A DNA stretch of 33,625 nt from Faecalitalea sp. UBA4312 (GCA_002394635.1 DGUK01000019.1:1-33625); one strand, 5' to 3'; numbered from the stretch's first letter, positions 7,360 through 15,657 are shown. Translations and numbers: made by a program. The notes: generated by a model not told the origin, from the sequence alone.

Positions 7360-8292
7360 ATGAAAAACAGATTTGTCCGTATCCTGTTTCTTTTTCTGCT
7401 GGTATTTACCACAGGAACCGGTGCTATTCGCTTTTTTTCAAGCAGAACAATGGCTTGTTCTCTCTTTGTTGCAGGAAGTGACGAAGACTTGACTTATGTA
7501 GTCAACAACAATACTGTCATGCAATGGCTGCAGCCTACGTTGGATTCAATAAGCCTGCAATCAAAAGCGACCATCAGCCAGCAGGAAGGAATCCTGGTTG
7601 TTACGCTGGAACCTGAGAAAAAAGAAGATGCTGCGATCCTCTATCTGCATGGAGGGGCATATATCAATGATGTTAGTGCCAAACATTTGTATTTTTGTGA
7701 CCGCCTGGCTTGCCAGACCCACGCAACGGTTGTTATACCGGTCTATCCGTTAGCGCCTGCGTACACATATAAGGATACGTATACATTTCTGGAGGCCTAT
7801 TATCCGAAGTTGTATAAAAGCGTTGAGCATGTAACGGTAATGGGTGATTCAGCTGGCGGAGGACTGGCAATTGCCTGGTGCCAGCACATAGGAAAGGATA
7901 TGCAGCCGGATCATTTGATCGCGATCAGTCCATGGCTGGATATATCCGAATCCGATCCGGAAGCAGATACCTATAACGGCGTGGATGTATTACTGGATAA
8001 AGACATGTTGAAGGAAATGGGGCAAATGTGGGCCGGTGACTTGTCTGTAAAGGATTATAAGGTCAGTCCGGCTTACGGTGACAGTAGTTATCTCAAAGAC
8101 GTGACTTTATTTGCGGGAACCATGGAATTGTTCTATCCCGATATCACGAATTACGCCCACCACCTTAAACAGCTGGATGTTCCGGTTTCGTTGACGGTCG
8201 GTGAACAACAGATCCATGATTATGTGTTGTATGATTCACCTGAGGCGTATGAAGCTTTTGAAAAGATCGTACGTGTCATTCAAGAGAAATGA
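7360..8292 (+). CDS. Alpha/beta hydrolase (acetyl esterase/HSL family), membrane-anchored or exported
   Basis: 310 residues. The N-terminal hydrophobic stretch (about residues 6-24) is a signal peptide or anchor without a lipobox. The HSL-type oxyanion motif HGGAY and the nucleophile motif GDSAGGG are clear, with a late acid (about LDVPVSL) and histidine (HDYVLYD), so it is an esterase-type hydrolase of hormone-sensitive-lipase group IV. ATG 7360 is 7 bases after AAGAGG; ATG 7354 is too close to it. The stop overlaps an ATG at 8289, and the aldo/keto reductase starts 8 bp later, so it heads the operon. Confidence 0.82.
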   Translation: MKNRFVRILFLFLLVFTTGTGAIRFFSSRTMACSLFVAGSDEDLTYVVNNNTVMQWLQPTLDSISLQSKATISQQEGILVVTLEPEKKEDAAILYLHGGAYINDVSAKHLYFCDRLACQTHATVVIPVYPLAPAYTYKDTYTFLEAYYPKLYKSVEHVTVMGDSAGGGLAIAWCQHIGKDMQPDHLIAISPWLDISESDPEADTYNGVDVLLDKDMLKEMGQMWAGDLSVKDYKVSPAYGDSSYLKDVTLFAGTMELFYPDITNYAHHLKQLDVPVSLTVGEQQIHDYVLYDSPEAYEAFEKIVRVIQEK

Positions 8293-8300
8293 GAGGAAAT

Positions 8301-9389
8301 ATGAAAAAGTTAGGATTTGGTTTGATGCGGCTGCCCCAGAAGGAAGGACAGATCGACATTGAACAGACAAAGAAAATGGTAGATCGTTTTATGGAGGCCG
8401 GTTTTACCTATTTTGATACGGCGTATGTGTATCCGGGTAGTGAGGTGGCTTGCCGGAAGGTATTGGTAGAAAGATATCCACGCCAGTCGTATACTTTGGC
8501 AACAAAGATCAATGCATGGATGGGACATCCGGATGCCGAAACATGCAAAGCTCAGCTAAACCAATCTTTGGAACGGACCCAGGCTGGTTATTTTGATTAT
8601 TACCTGCTGCATGCTTTGCAGCGCAGTAATTATAAAATGTATGATGACTATGGGATCTGGGACTTTGTCAAGGAAGCTAAGGAACAAGGCTTGATCAAAC
8701 ATTACGGCTTCTCCTTCCATTCTTCCCCGGATCTGCTGGATAAGCTGTTGACAGAACATCCGGAGGTGGATTTTGTCCAGCTGCAGCTTAATTATGCAGA
8801 TTGGGAAAATCCGAGCGTTATGAGCCGTGCCAACTATGAGATGGCGCGAAAACACGGGAAGGATATTGTGGTCATGGAGCCGGTAAAAGGAGGCACATTA
8901 GCCAATGTGATCCCGGAGGTAGAGGAAGTCTTTAAAAAAGCAGATCCGAATGCTTCGATGGCTTCCTGGGCTATTCGTTATGTAGCGAGCTTGGATGGCG
9001 TACGGGTCGTTCTTTCGGGGATGAGCAATCTGGAACAGATGGAAGATAATATTTCCTACATGAAGGATTTCCGACCACTGAACCAGCAGGAACAGGCCAC
9101 GATCAAAGAAGTTATGGATATCCTGAACCAGGTTGATTCCGTTCCTTGTACAGCTTGCCATTATTGTGTGCCGGGCTGTCCACAGAAAATTCCGATTCCG
9201 GATATTTTCGATGCACTGAATCGGAAACGGATCTTCCGCTCAGAGAGTGCCGATCAGAGGTATCGGCAGAAAACCGAAGGAAAAGGCAAAGCTTCCATGT
9301 GCATTCAATGCGGCCAGTGTGAAGCTGCTTGTCCGCAGCAGATTCCGATCATCCAGAGACTGCAGGAAGCAGCCAGAATATTTGAATAA
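8301..9389 (+). CDS. Aldo/keto reductase with C-terminal 4Fe-4S domain
   Basis: 362 residues. The aldo/keto reductase barrel begins MKKLGFGLMRLP and carries DTAYVYPGSE (catalytic Asp and Tyr). KHYGFSFHSS and VMEPVKGG are also family segments. The C-terminal 85 residues add two iron-sulfur motifs, CTACHYCVPGCP and CIQCGQCEAACP, as in the 4Fe-4S aldo/keto reductase subfamily. It probably reduces an aldehyde or ketone, with electrons passing through the clusters or NAD(P)H; the substrate is unknown. GAGAGG precedes ATG 8301 by 4 bases. It lies 10 bp upstream of larB in the same operon. Confidence 0.88.
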   Translation: MKKLGFGLMRLPQKEGQIDIEQTKKMVDRFMEAGFTYFDTAYVYPGSEVACRKVLVERYPRQSYTLATKINAWMGHPDAETCKAQLNQSLERTQAGYFDYYLLHALQRSNYKMYDDYGIWDFVKEAKEQGLIKHYGFSFHSSPDLLDKLLTEHPEVDFVQLQLNYADWENPSVMSRANYEMARKHGKDIVVMEPVKGGTLANVIPEVEEVFKKADPNASMASWAIRYVASLDGVRVVLSGMSNLEQMEDNISYMKDFRPLNQQEQATIKEVMDILNQVDSVPCTACHYCVPGCPQKIPIPDIFDALNRKRIFRSESADQRYRQKTEGKGKASMCIQCGQCEAACPQQIPIIQRLQEAARIFE

Positions 9390-9399
9390 AGGAAAAGCT

Positions 9400-10164
9400 A
9401 TGGGAGAAATCAAATACATATTAGAACAAGTAAAAAACGGGACGATAAGCATCGATCAGGCCGAAAATCTTCTTCAAAAAGACGCATATGAAGATATCGG
9501 ACATGCCAAAATCGATACAACACGGAAAAAGAGGACCGGGTTTGCCGAAGTCGTTTACTGTCCCAATAAACCTGATCAAGATCTGCAGCAGATCTTTGAA
9601 CGGATCTATCAGCAGCAGGGCGAAGTGCTGGGAACCCGTGCTACGGAACACCAGTACGAGATCGTTCACGAAGTATTGCCGGAAATCCAATACGATCCCC
9701 TCTCCGGTGTCATGAAGCTGGAAAAGGAAAAGGAAAAGATTGGTAATATTACCATCTGCACAGCCGGCACATCCGATATTCCGGTGGCCGAAGAAGCCGC
9801 ATTGACCGCAGAATTCTTTGGAGCCCATGTGGCTCGTTTATACGATGTGGGTGTCAGCGGGATCCATCGGATCTTACCCAATCGCAACTTGCTGGAACAA
9901 GCCAACTGTGTCATTACCGCAGCCGGTATGGAAGGAGCATTGGCCAGTGTGGTCGGCGGTCTTGTGTCCGTACCGGTCATCGCAGTACCGACTTCTGTCG
10001 GCTATGGCGCCAGTTTTCACGGATTGTCGGCGTTATTGACGATGATCAATTCATGTGCCAACGGCGTGTCCGTGGTCAATATAGACAATGGCTACGGAGC
10101 CGGCTATATTGCATGCCAGATCAATCGCCTGGCTTGTCAAGGAAATGCACATGTTAAAAGATAA
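9400..10164 (+). CDS. larB: LarB, pyridinium-3,5-biscarboxylic acid mononucleotide synthase
   Basis: 254 residues, typical for LarB. The C-terminal half is PurE-like (CTAGTSDIPVAEEAA, ARLYDVGVSGIHR, TAAGMEGALASVVGGL, VPTSVGYGASF). The short N-terminal part (VKNGTISIDQAENLL) is also typical. LarB carboxylates and hydrolyses nicotinic acid adenine dinucleotide to form the dicarboxylated pyridinium mononucleotide, the first step to the nickel-pincer cofactor. ATG 9400 follows AAAGGAAAAG; the longer frame from 9247 lies inside the preceding gene. The 3' end overlaps larE by 14 bases. Confidence 0.95.
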   Translation: MGEIKYILEQVKNGTISIDQAENLLQKDAYEDIGHAKIDTTRKKRTGFAEVVYCPNKPDQDLQQIFERIYQQQGEVLGTRATEHQYEIVHEVLPEIQYDPLSGVMKLEKEKEKIGNITICTAGTSDIPVAEEAALTAEFFGAHVARLYDVGVSGIHRILPNRNLLEQANCVITAAGMEGALASVVGGLVSVPVIAVPTSVGYGASFHGLSALLTMINSCANGVSVVNIDNGYGAGYIACQINRLACQGNAHVKR

Positions 10165-10951
10165 ATATCAGACCCTGCGGGCAATGATCAACACGTATGG
10201 AAAAGTGGCTGTTGCGTTCAGTGGAGGAGTGGATTCCACTTTTCTGGTAAAAGTGTGTCACGATGTTTTAAAAGAAAACTGCCTGGCCTGCATTTGTGTA
10301 GCCGATGCCTTTCCGGCCCGTGAAAAAAACCGGGCTGTGGCCTTTTGCGAAAAGCACGGGATCGCCTATACAATGATACCGGTGGATGTCATGCATCTCG
10401 ACGCGTTTATCAACAACCCGCCGGACCGTTGTTATCACTGCAAGAAAGAAATTTTCAAGGCAATCCTTCAAACCGCTGCCCAAAGAGGGTTTGATGTAGT
10501 CTGCGAAGGCTCGAACCGGGATGATGACAGCGATTATCGTCCAGGGCATAAAGCTTTATCGGAACTGGGGATCTGCAGCCCGTTACGGGAAGCGGATCTA
10601 TATAAAGAAGAGATCCGGATCTTGTCAAAGCAGATGGGACTGGAAACCTGGGATAAGCCTTCCTTTGCGTGCCTGGCCAGTCGTTTTTCCTATGGACAGA
10701 CCATTACGAAAGAAAAACTGCAATGGGTCGAAAAGGCGGAGCAGTTTTTGGAAAACAAAGGATTTAGACAATATCGTGTTCGCATCCATGAAAATCTGGC
10801 ACGACTGGAAGTTCTGCCGGAGCAGATGGAAATGTTGTTTGAAATGCGTCACGAAATTGTGAACGAATTGAAACAGATTGGATTTCGTTATGTGACGATC
10901 GATCTACAAGGTTTTCGGACCGGAAGTATGAATGAGGGGTTGAATCTATGA
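10151..10951 (+). CDS. larE: LarE, ATP-dependent sulfur insertase
   Basis: 266 residues. The PP-loop SGGVDST (residues 24-30) adenylates the substrate. PSFACLASRFSYG carries Cys174, which lies where the sulfur-donating cysteine of Lactiplantibacillus LarE (Cys176) is found; there is also a C-x-x-C pair at residues 94-97. LarE converts both carboxylates of the LarB product to thiocarboxylates. ATG 10151 has AAGGA 7 bases upstream and gives the normal family length. It overlaps larB by 14 bases and larC by 4 (ATGA). Confidence 0.94.
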   Translation: MLKDKYQTLRAMINTYGKVAVAFSGGVDSTFLVKVCHDVLKENCLACICVADAFPAREKNRAVAFCEKHGIAYTMIPVDVMHLDAFINNPPDRCYHCKKEIFKAILQTAAQRGFDVVCEGSNRDDDSDYRPGHKALSELGICSPLREADLYKEEIRILSKQMGLETWDKPSFACLASRFSYGQTITKEKLQWVEKAEQFLENKGFRQYRVRIHENLARLEVLPEQMEMLFEMRHEIVNELKQIGFRYVTIDLQGFRTGSMNEGLNL

Positions 10952-12189
10952 AAAAAACATTGTATCTGGAATGTACCAGTGGCATCAGCGGCGACATGTT
11001 CGTGGCGGCCATGCTGGATCTGGGAGCAGATCGTGATAAATTGATCAAGGCTTTGCACAGTCTTCCATTGGAGGGATATACCATTGACATATCGGATGTT
11101 TATCCTTCCGGTATCCGTGCCTGTGATTTTAATGTGATCCTGCAGCACGACAACCATGATCATGATATGGATTATCTGCATGGCCATGATCATACCCATC
11201 ATCACGACCATGACCATAGCCATCATCATGACCACGATCATCATCATGCTCATCGGCATATGGCCGAGATCAATGCGATTCTCGATGCCGGTCAGTTAAG
11301 TGAGGGAGCCAGAAAGCTGGCTCATAAGATCTTTGATATCTTAGCCCAGGCAGAAGCGAATGCCCATGGCGTACCGGTAGACCAGGTGCATTTCCATGAA
11401 GTGGGAGCCGTGGATTCCATTGTGGATATTGTGGCTGCTGCCGTCTGCTTTGATGATCTGGGGTATGAACAGGTCATCCTGCCGGTTTTATGTGAAGGAA
11501 CAGGGACGGTACGTTGTCAACATGGCGTAATGCCGATCCCGGTGCCGGCAACCAGCCAGATCGCCCGAATGTACGAACTGCCTTTGCAGATCGTATCAGT
11601 GCAAGGAGAACTGGTAACACCGACAGGGGCTGCCATTGCAGCGGCCATTCGCACAACGGGTGAACTTCCGACATCCTTTGTGATCCGGAAGACCGGACTC
11701 GGCGCCGGAAAGCGAAAATATGAAAGGCCTTCGCTATTGCGGGCAATGGAAATCCAGACCAAACAAGCGGAAGAGGATACGGTCATAAAGCTGGAAACCG
11801 ATATCGATGACTGCTCTTCCGAACAGATTGCGGCGGTATTGGATAAACTGATGGAAGCCGGTGCCAATGATGTGCATTTCCAACCAATCTATATGAAGAA
11901 GAACCGCCCGGCTGTGGAACTGGTCGTTCTTTGCCGACCGGAATACGTTTCGAAGATGGAAAACCTTCTGTTTACACATACGACGACCATCGGTATCCGC
12001 CGATGTTCGATGAAACGTACGGTCTTACCTAGAGAAACCGTCACCAAGATGACTCAATACGGACCTTTGGATATGAAAAAGGTCATCCTTCCGGATGGAA
12101 CCGAACGTCTGTATCCGGAATATGAAAGCTTACGAAAGTTAGCCGAGAAACAGAATATGTCTGTTTTAGATCTGAAATGGGAAGGGTGA
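10948..12189 (+). CDS. larC: LarC, nickel insertase for the nickel-pincer cofactor
   Basis: 413 residues beginning KTLYLECTSGISGDMFVAA, the LarC hallmark; VHFHEVGAVDSIVDIV and TPTGAAI also match. LarC uses CTP to insert nickel into the dithiocarboxylated pyridinium nucleotide. Residues 67-104 are a striking histidine-rich stretch with 20 His and many Asp, a probable nickel store. In Lactiplantibacillus plantarum the protein is made from larC1 and larC2 by frameshifting; here it is one continuous frame. It is the last gene of the operon, and the racemase gene larA is not in the window. Confidence 0.95.
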   Translation: MKKTLYLECTSGISGDMFVAAMLDLGADRDKLIKALHSLPLEGYTIDISDVYPSGIRACDFNVILQHDNHDHDMDYLHGHDHTHHHDHDHSHHHDHDHHHAHRHMAEINAILDAGQLSEGARKLAHKIFDILAQAEANAHGVPVDQVHFHEVGAVDSIVDIVAAAVCFDDLGYEQVILPVLCEGTGTVRCQHGVMPIPVPATSQIARMYELPLQIVSVQGELVTPTGAAIAAAIRTTGELPTSFVIRKTGLGAGKRKYERPSLLRAMEIQTKQAEEDTVIKLETDIDDCSSEQIAAVLDKLMEAGANDVHFQPIYMKKNRPAVELVVLCRPEYVSKMENLLFTHTTTIGIRRCSMKRTVLPRETVTKMTQYGPLDMKKVILPDGTERLYPEYESLRKLAEKQNMSVLDLKWEG

Positions 12190-12210
12190 AGTGATTCGCC
12201 TTTTCTTTTT
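12182..12210 (+). terminator. Terminator of the lar operon
   Basis: GGTGAA (12185-12190) pairs with TTCGCC (12195-12200), extended by A/T pairs, and is followed by a T-rich tract. It overlaps the larC stop codon. Confidence 0.65.
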
Positions 12211-12224
12211 ATTCTGTCCTCATT

Positions 12225-12230
12225 TAGAAT
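12225..12230 (+). promoter_or_regulatory. -10 box of a predicted leaderless traX-like transcript
   Basis: TAGAAT ends exactly 6 bases before ATG 12237, which has no ribosome site. The -35 region is only T-rich. Confidence 0.45.
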
Positions 12231-12236
12231 AGAACT

Positions 12237-12953
12237 ATGAAATGTTTAAACAGAGACCAACTTAAATACCTGGCGGCAGCAGCGATGGTTTTCAATCATA
12301 TTGCGCATCTGTTTCTGGATCGGCATATGATGCTGCATTTTGTGTTCCTTCATATCGGACTGATTACAGCACCGATCATGTTGTGGCTGTTGGTGGAAGG
12401 ATATGCGCATACATCGGATAAAGAAAAATACAGGAAAAGACTTCTGGTCGGCGGGCTGGTTTCCGAACTGCCATATACCTTGGTGGTATGTGCCAGTCGC
12501 AGGATGCCTTTGACGTTTGCCGGTATGGATATCTTGATTACCTTGTATCTTTGTTTTCGAATTGTGGAGAATCGAAGGAATGACGGGGATCTTTCGGAAG
12601 TAATCGGCCTGATCTTGGTCAGTATACTGTGTGACTGGTACATTTCTTTGCCGGTCTTTACCCTATTCTTTTTGCGGATGGAAAAGAAACGAGCTTTTTT
12701 AGCCTCTGCCGTATTTTTTGCACTCATACAGCATTTTACACAATACGGGCCGTTGTCCTGGTCACACTCTGTTTTGTTTGCGATGGCGGATATGGCCTCT
12801 ATTCTGGCAGCTGGCTTTTTGATCTGTGTGTTGTACAACGGAAAGCAGTATACAACGCATCGGACCTTTCATAAATGGTTTTTCTATGTGTTCTATCCGC
12901 TCCACTTCATGATCTTATGGGGGATATGGCTGATTGTAAACTATATTGTATAA
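12237..12953 (+). CDS. TraX family membrane protein
   Basis: 238 residues with seven or eight membrane segments. LNRDQLKYLAAAAMVFNHIAH at the N-terminus, the GLITAPIMLWLLVEGYAHT segment and the C-terminal FYPLHFMILWGIW match the TraX/acyltransferase-3-like family, named after the F-pilin N-acetylase. In Firmicutes these genes are usually not next to conjugation genes, and the acceptor is unknown. No ribosome site precedes the ATG. Its last codons contain the left half of the BirA operator that controls bioY. Confidence 0.82.
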   Translation: MKCLNRDQLKYLAAAAMVFNHIAHLFLDRHMMLHFVFLHIGLITAPIMLWLLVEGYAHTSDKEKYRKRLLVGGLVSELPYTLVVCASRRMPLTFAGMDILITLYLCFRIVENRRNDGDLSEVIGLILVSILCDWYISLPVFTLFFLRMEKKRAFLASAVFFALIQHFTQYGPLSWSHSVLFAMADMASILAAGFLICVLYNGKQYTTHRTFHKWFFYVFYPLHFMILWGIWLIVNYIV

Positions 12954-12968
12954 TTATGTTTACAATCA
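12931..12968 (+). promoter_or_regulatory. BirA operator controlling bioY
   Basis: TGATTGTAAAC (12931-12941) and GTTTACAATCA (12958-12968) form perfect 11-bp inverted half-sites 16 bp apart. This is the known Firmicute BirA operator layout (TTGTAAAC, a spacer of about 15-16 bp, GTTTACAA). A TATAAT box (12949-12954) lies in the spacer, so bound BirA would block bioY transcription when biotin is plentiful. The left half lies inside the end of the traX-like gene. Confidence 0.88.
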
Positions 12969-13004
12969 GTTTGATTTATGATAACGTAACAACGAGGTGT
13001 TGTT

Positions 13005-13544
13005 ATGAAAGTAAAAGAGATGATTCTGTGTGCGTTGTTTGCGGCCTTGATTGCGGTGGGTGCTTTTATCAAAATACCGATCTCCATTGTGCCGATTACA
13101 CTGCAGACTTTTTTTGTGGTTCTTTGTGGTCTTCTTTTGGATAAAAAGCTGGCAGCTTTGTCTGTCGCTGTGTATGTGATCATTGGTTTACTGGGAATCC
13201 CTGTCTTTGCCAACGGTAGTGGGCCTGCCTATGTACTGCAGCCATCCTTTGGTTATCTGATCGGCTTTATTGTCGCTGCCTATCTCTGTGGATGGCTTTC
13301 CAAAAAAAAGGAAGGCTTCGGTTATAAGCTGGCTGTTTCCATTGGTTGTATGCTGATTATCTATATCATCGGACTGCTTTATTTCTGCATTCTGGAAAAT
13401 GGTGTCTATCAGATGGATTATACATGGGGATGGATGTTGTATTTCCTGTTTCTTGTATATGTGCCCGGTGATTTGATCAGCTGCATTGTGGCAGTTTTGC
13501 TTTCAAGACCGATCAAGAATCTTCCGTTTTTTCAAACGATGTAA
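13005..13544 (+). CDS. bioY: BioY, biotin transporter substrate-binding subunit
   Basis: 179 residues with about six membrane segments. ALFAALIAVGAFIKIP, VPITLQTFFVVLCGLLLDKK and the GSGPAYVLQPSFGYLIGF segment are BioY hallmarks. BioY is the S component of ECF-type biotin uptake; it works with EcfAA'T modules, which are not in the window. GAGGTG lies about 7 bases before the ATG. It sits behind a BirA operator and converges with birA. No biotin synthesis gene is present here, so the locus is for salvage. Confidence 0.93.
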   Translation: MKVKEMILCALFAALIAVGAFIKIPISIVPITLQTFFVVLCGLLLDKKLAALSVAVYVIIGLLGIPVFANGSGPAYVLQPSFGYLIGFIVAAYLCGWLSKKKEGFGYKLAVSIGCMLIIYIIGLLYFCILENGVYQMDYTWGWMLYFLFLVYVPGDLISCIVAVLLSRPIKNLPFFQTM

Positions 13545-13571
13545 AAAAAATCCGGATCAATAATTCCGGAT
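13543..13571 (-). terminator. Intrinsic terminator of birA
   Basis: ATCCGGA (13550-13556) pairs with TCCGGAT (13565-13571), followed on the minus strand by eight T. It overlaps the last birA codons. On the + strand it lacks a T run. Confidence 0.75.
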
Positions 13572-14507
13572 ATGAATTTCTCCACTGGACAAGGGCAGGA
13601 TCTCTTGTCCTTTTTTTACGATCAGACGGGCTTGGTCGTCAATATCCACAACGATGGCCTGATAGGCACTTTTTCCTTCCATGACGGTTACTTTCTTACC
13701 AATCAGACAGGAATGTGATTTATAGGAAGGCAGGAAAGTGTTGTCCTCCATCGTTGAATAATACGTATAAAATGAATTTAACAGATCCTGGATGATCTGG
13801 TTCCGCTTGCATGTATGGGTGCTGAAATCTTCTACACAGCCGGCAATGGATTGTAATTCCGGCGGCATCGTATATGAATGCACGTTGATGCCGATCCCTA
13901 CGATCATATAATCCATTCGGGAGCTGTTCATTTCAAATCCGGCTTCACAGAGGATGCCTGTTACTTTCTTATGTTCAATCAGCACATCATTGACCCATTT
14001 AATAGTGGGATGAATGTCATAGTTTTTTTCCAGGCTGTCAACGACGGCCAGACTGGCGGCTGCGGTCAGCTTTAATGCGGTATCCAGAGAAAAGGCCGGA
14101 CGCAGAAAGATGGAAAGATATATGCCGGAATGCTCCGGGGAATAGAAGGAACGGCCGTTCCGTCCTCTGCCGGCACTTTGATGGTCGGCAATCAGTACTG
14201 TACCCTCAGACAGATGGTCGGCTTTCTTTTTCAGCTCATCGTTTGTGGAAGCAACCGAGGAGACCACTTCTACGTGATAGAACGGATGCAGACCGTTTTC
14301 GATGGTCGGTCCATCCAGCAGATCCAGAGAGGCGGCCAGTCGATAGCCTTTGTTGGGAACCGCTTCAATCTCAATGCCATTGTCACGAAGAGAACGAATA
14401 TGTTTGGAAATGCTGACCCGGGAAACCTGCAGCTGGTCGGCAATTTGCTGGCCGGAAACAAATTCTCCCTGGGATTGCAGCAACAGGGATAAAATTTTGT
14501 TGTTCAT
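13557..14507 (-). CDS. birA: BirA, biotin-protein ligase and biotin repressor
   Basis: 316 residues. An N-terminal winged helix (about residues 8-60: SGQQIADQLQVSRVSISKHIRSL) is followed by the ligase core: VVSSVASTNDELK, the ATP/biotin loop ADHQSAGRGRNGRSFYSP, and KWVNDVL with the catalytic Lys. It makes biotinyl-AMP, transfers biotin to carboxylase carrier proteins and, when loaded with biotinyl-AMP, represses bioY. I chose ATG 14507 over the upstream ATG at 14534. A promoter (TTGATT, 17 bp, TATAAT) ends exactly 6 bases before 14507, so the longer form would start upstream of transcription. Confidence 0.94.
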   Translation of the reverse strand: MNNKILSLLLQSQGEFVSGQQIADQLQVSRVSISKHIRSLRDNGIEIEAVPNKGYRLAASLDLLDGPTIENGLHPFYHVEVVSSVASTNDELKKKADHLSEGTVLIADHQSAGRGRNGRSFYSPEHSGIYLSIFLRPAFSLDTALKLTAAASLAVVDSLEKNYDIHPTIKWVNDVLIEHKKVTGILCEAGFEMNSSRMDYMIVGIGINVHSYTMPPELQSIAGCVEDFSTHTCKRNQIIQDLLNSFYTYYSTMEDNTFLPSYKSHSCLIGKKVTVMEGKSAYQAIVVDIDDQARLIVKKGQEILPLSSGEIHIRNY

Positions 14508-14513
14508 GGCTAA

Positions 14514-14542
14514 ATTATAAATTTTATGCGTCATTTAATCAA
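14514..14542 (-). promoter_or_regulatory. birA promoter giving a predicted leaderless mRNA
   Basis: On the minus strand TTGATT (14542-14537) and TATAAT (14519-14514) are 17 bp apart, and the -10 is 6 bases before ATG 14507. There is no ribosome site. Confidence 0.65.
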
Positions 14543-14550
14543 TATAAGGA

Positions 14551-14556
14551 TATAAT
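14551..14556 (+). promoter_or_regulatory. -10 box of a predicted leaderless transcript of the gene at 14563
   Basis: TATAAT ends exactly 6 bases before ATG 14563. No ribosome site precedes the ATG, and the promoter is divergent from that of birA. Confidence 0.5.
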
Positions 14557-14562
14557 AATCAT

Positions 14563-14985
14563 ATGGCAAAGGATCATCGATTATTGACGGCATTATTATT
14601 AAACATACCGATGGTTTTCCTGTTCATAGCTGTGTTGATTGCCGGTCATTATCAAAACGAAAAGGTAAAAAACCAGTCGGCAAACACATTTACCTGGAAG
14701 CAGGAAGCCATAACCATCCGAGGGACCGTTTCATCCGATACTATTATGTATGATGCGATCCGGGATGTTATTTATACAGAAAAACTGGAAGGGAAACATA
14801 CAAATACGAATTATTATAACGGAATCAGTACCTACCAGGGACAAAATGCCATTTATTATGTATATACAGATGTACAGGCCTATATTGTGATAAAGACAGA
14901 TGGAGATATTTACGTAGTAAACGCATATTCAAAGGAAGAGACTGTCAACTTGTACCAGAAAATACAGGAACAAAGAAATCAATAA
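14563..14985 (+). CDS. Small membrane-anchored protein of unknown function
   Basis: 140 residues with one N-terminal membrane segment (about residues 9-27) and an outside or soluble domain of about 110 residues rich in Tyr and Thr. It is not recognised. The C-terminal part alternates strands (AIYYVYTDVQAYIVIKTDGDIYVVNAYSKEETVNLY) in a way that could be a small beta-rich or PH-like fold, which is only a guess. It is 13 bp upstream of the TetR gene and probably co-transcribed with it, so it may be a target or effector partner of that regulator. Confidence 0.65.
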   Translation: MAKDHRLLTALLLNIPMVFLFIAVLIAGHYQNEKVKNQSANTFTWKQEAITIRGTVSSDTIMYDAIRDVIYTEKLEGKHTNTNYYNGISTYQGQNAIYYVYTDVQAYIVIKTDGDIYVVNAYSKEETVNLYQKIQEQRNQ

Positions 14986-14998
14986 GAAAGAAGAAAAT

Positions 14999-15556
14999 AT
15001 GAAGACAAAAGAACGATTATTAGTGGCAGCCAGGCAGGAATTTATGGAGAAGGGATATCAGGATTCTTCTTTACGGGTCATCTGTTCACGGGCCGAGGTG
15101 ACCACTGGTGCTTTGTACTTTCAGTTTGAGAATAAAGAGGATTTATTTGTCCAGGTGATCGAACCTGTGATCCGGCAGCTGCAGGATTACATGCAGAGTT
15201 TAACGGACCAGGATACCGATCTATGGTTTGAGCATCATCAGAAGATGACTGAGTTTCTATGGAATCATAAACAGGAGCTTTATATTCTGATTTACGGTTC
15301 AAAGGGAACCGTTTATGAAGATGTCTGGTCTCAGCTGAAACAGCAGATCGAGGAACGCTATTTTCGTGCTTTAAAAACCGGTCGGGACCACAGTTCGTTG
15401 ATTCATGTCTTAACGATGATGCAGATGTATGGATATGTTACGATCTTAAGCCAGGATTATACACTGGAAGAGACAATGCGATTACTGGAACAAATTGAAA
15501 AATATCGGTATGGTGGTCTGGATGCGTTGATGAAACAAACGAAAACCAACGGATAG
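14999..15556 (+). CDS. TetR/AcrR family transcriptional regulator
   Basis: 185 residues. The N-terminal domain (KERLLVAARQEFMEKGYQDSSLRVICSRAEVTTGALYFQFENKEDLF, about residues 4-50) is a textbook TetR helix-turn-helix. The rest is helical and presumably binds an unknown ligand and dimerises. The ribosome site is the purine-rich AAGAAAGAAGA. It forms a unit with the membrane protein gene just upstream and ends at a terminator. Confidence 0.9.
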   Translation: MKTKERLLVAARQEFMEKGYQDSSLRVICSRAEVTTGALYFQFENKEDLFVQVIEPVIRQLQDYMQSLTDQDTDLWFEHHQKMTEFLWNHKQELYILIYGSKGTVYEDVWSQLKQQIEERYFRALKTGRDHSSLIHVLTMMQMYGYVTILSQDYTLEETMRLLEQIEKYRYGGLDALMKQTKTNG

Positions 15557-15577
15557 AACGAGTGTAAACTCGTTTTT
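15557..15577 (+). terminator. Intrinsic terminator of the TetR gene
   Basis: AACGAGT/ACTCGTT stem (15557-15563 with 15568-15574), GTAA loop, T tract 15573-15577, immediately after the stop codon. Confidence 0.85.
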
Positions 15578-15609
15578 ATTATGCATCATTCATGGCGATT
15601 ATTTAAAAA

Positions 15610-15631
15610 AGTTGCATAAAAGTTGCATAAA
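15610..15631 (+). repeat. Tandem 11-bp direct repeat upstream of the dinB/uvrX promoter
   Basis: AGTTGCATAAA occurs twice in a row (15610-15620 and 15621-15631), about 27 bp upstream of the -10 box. The period of one helical turn suggests a regulator site. No GAAC-N4-GTTC type LexA box was seen near this promoter. Confidence 0.6.
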
Positions 15632-15657
15632 TGACTGGAAAAAGGAAAAACAACTTG

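Noticed and set aside
9247..9399. Longer LarB from 9247
   Set aside because: The extra 51 residues overlap the cysteine-rich end of the aldo/keto reductase in another frame, and ATG 9400 has a ribosome site and the usual LarB length.
11140..11270. CAT/GAC-rich stretch considered as a simple repeat or binding array
   Set aside because: It encodes the histidine-rich metal-binding part of LarC in frame.
12237..12953. TraX-like gene as a sign of a conjugative element
   Set aside because: No relaxase, coupling protein, integrase or other transfer gene is in the window.
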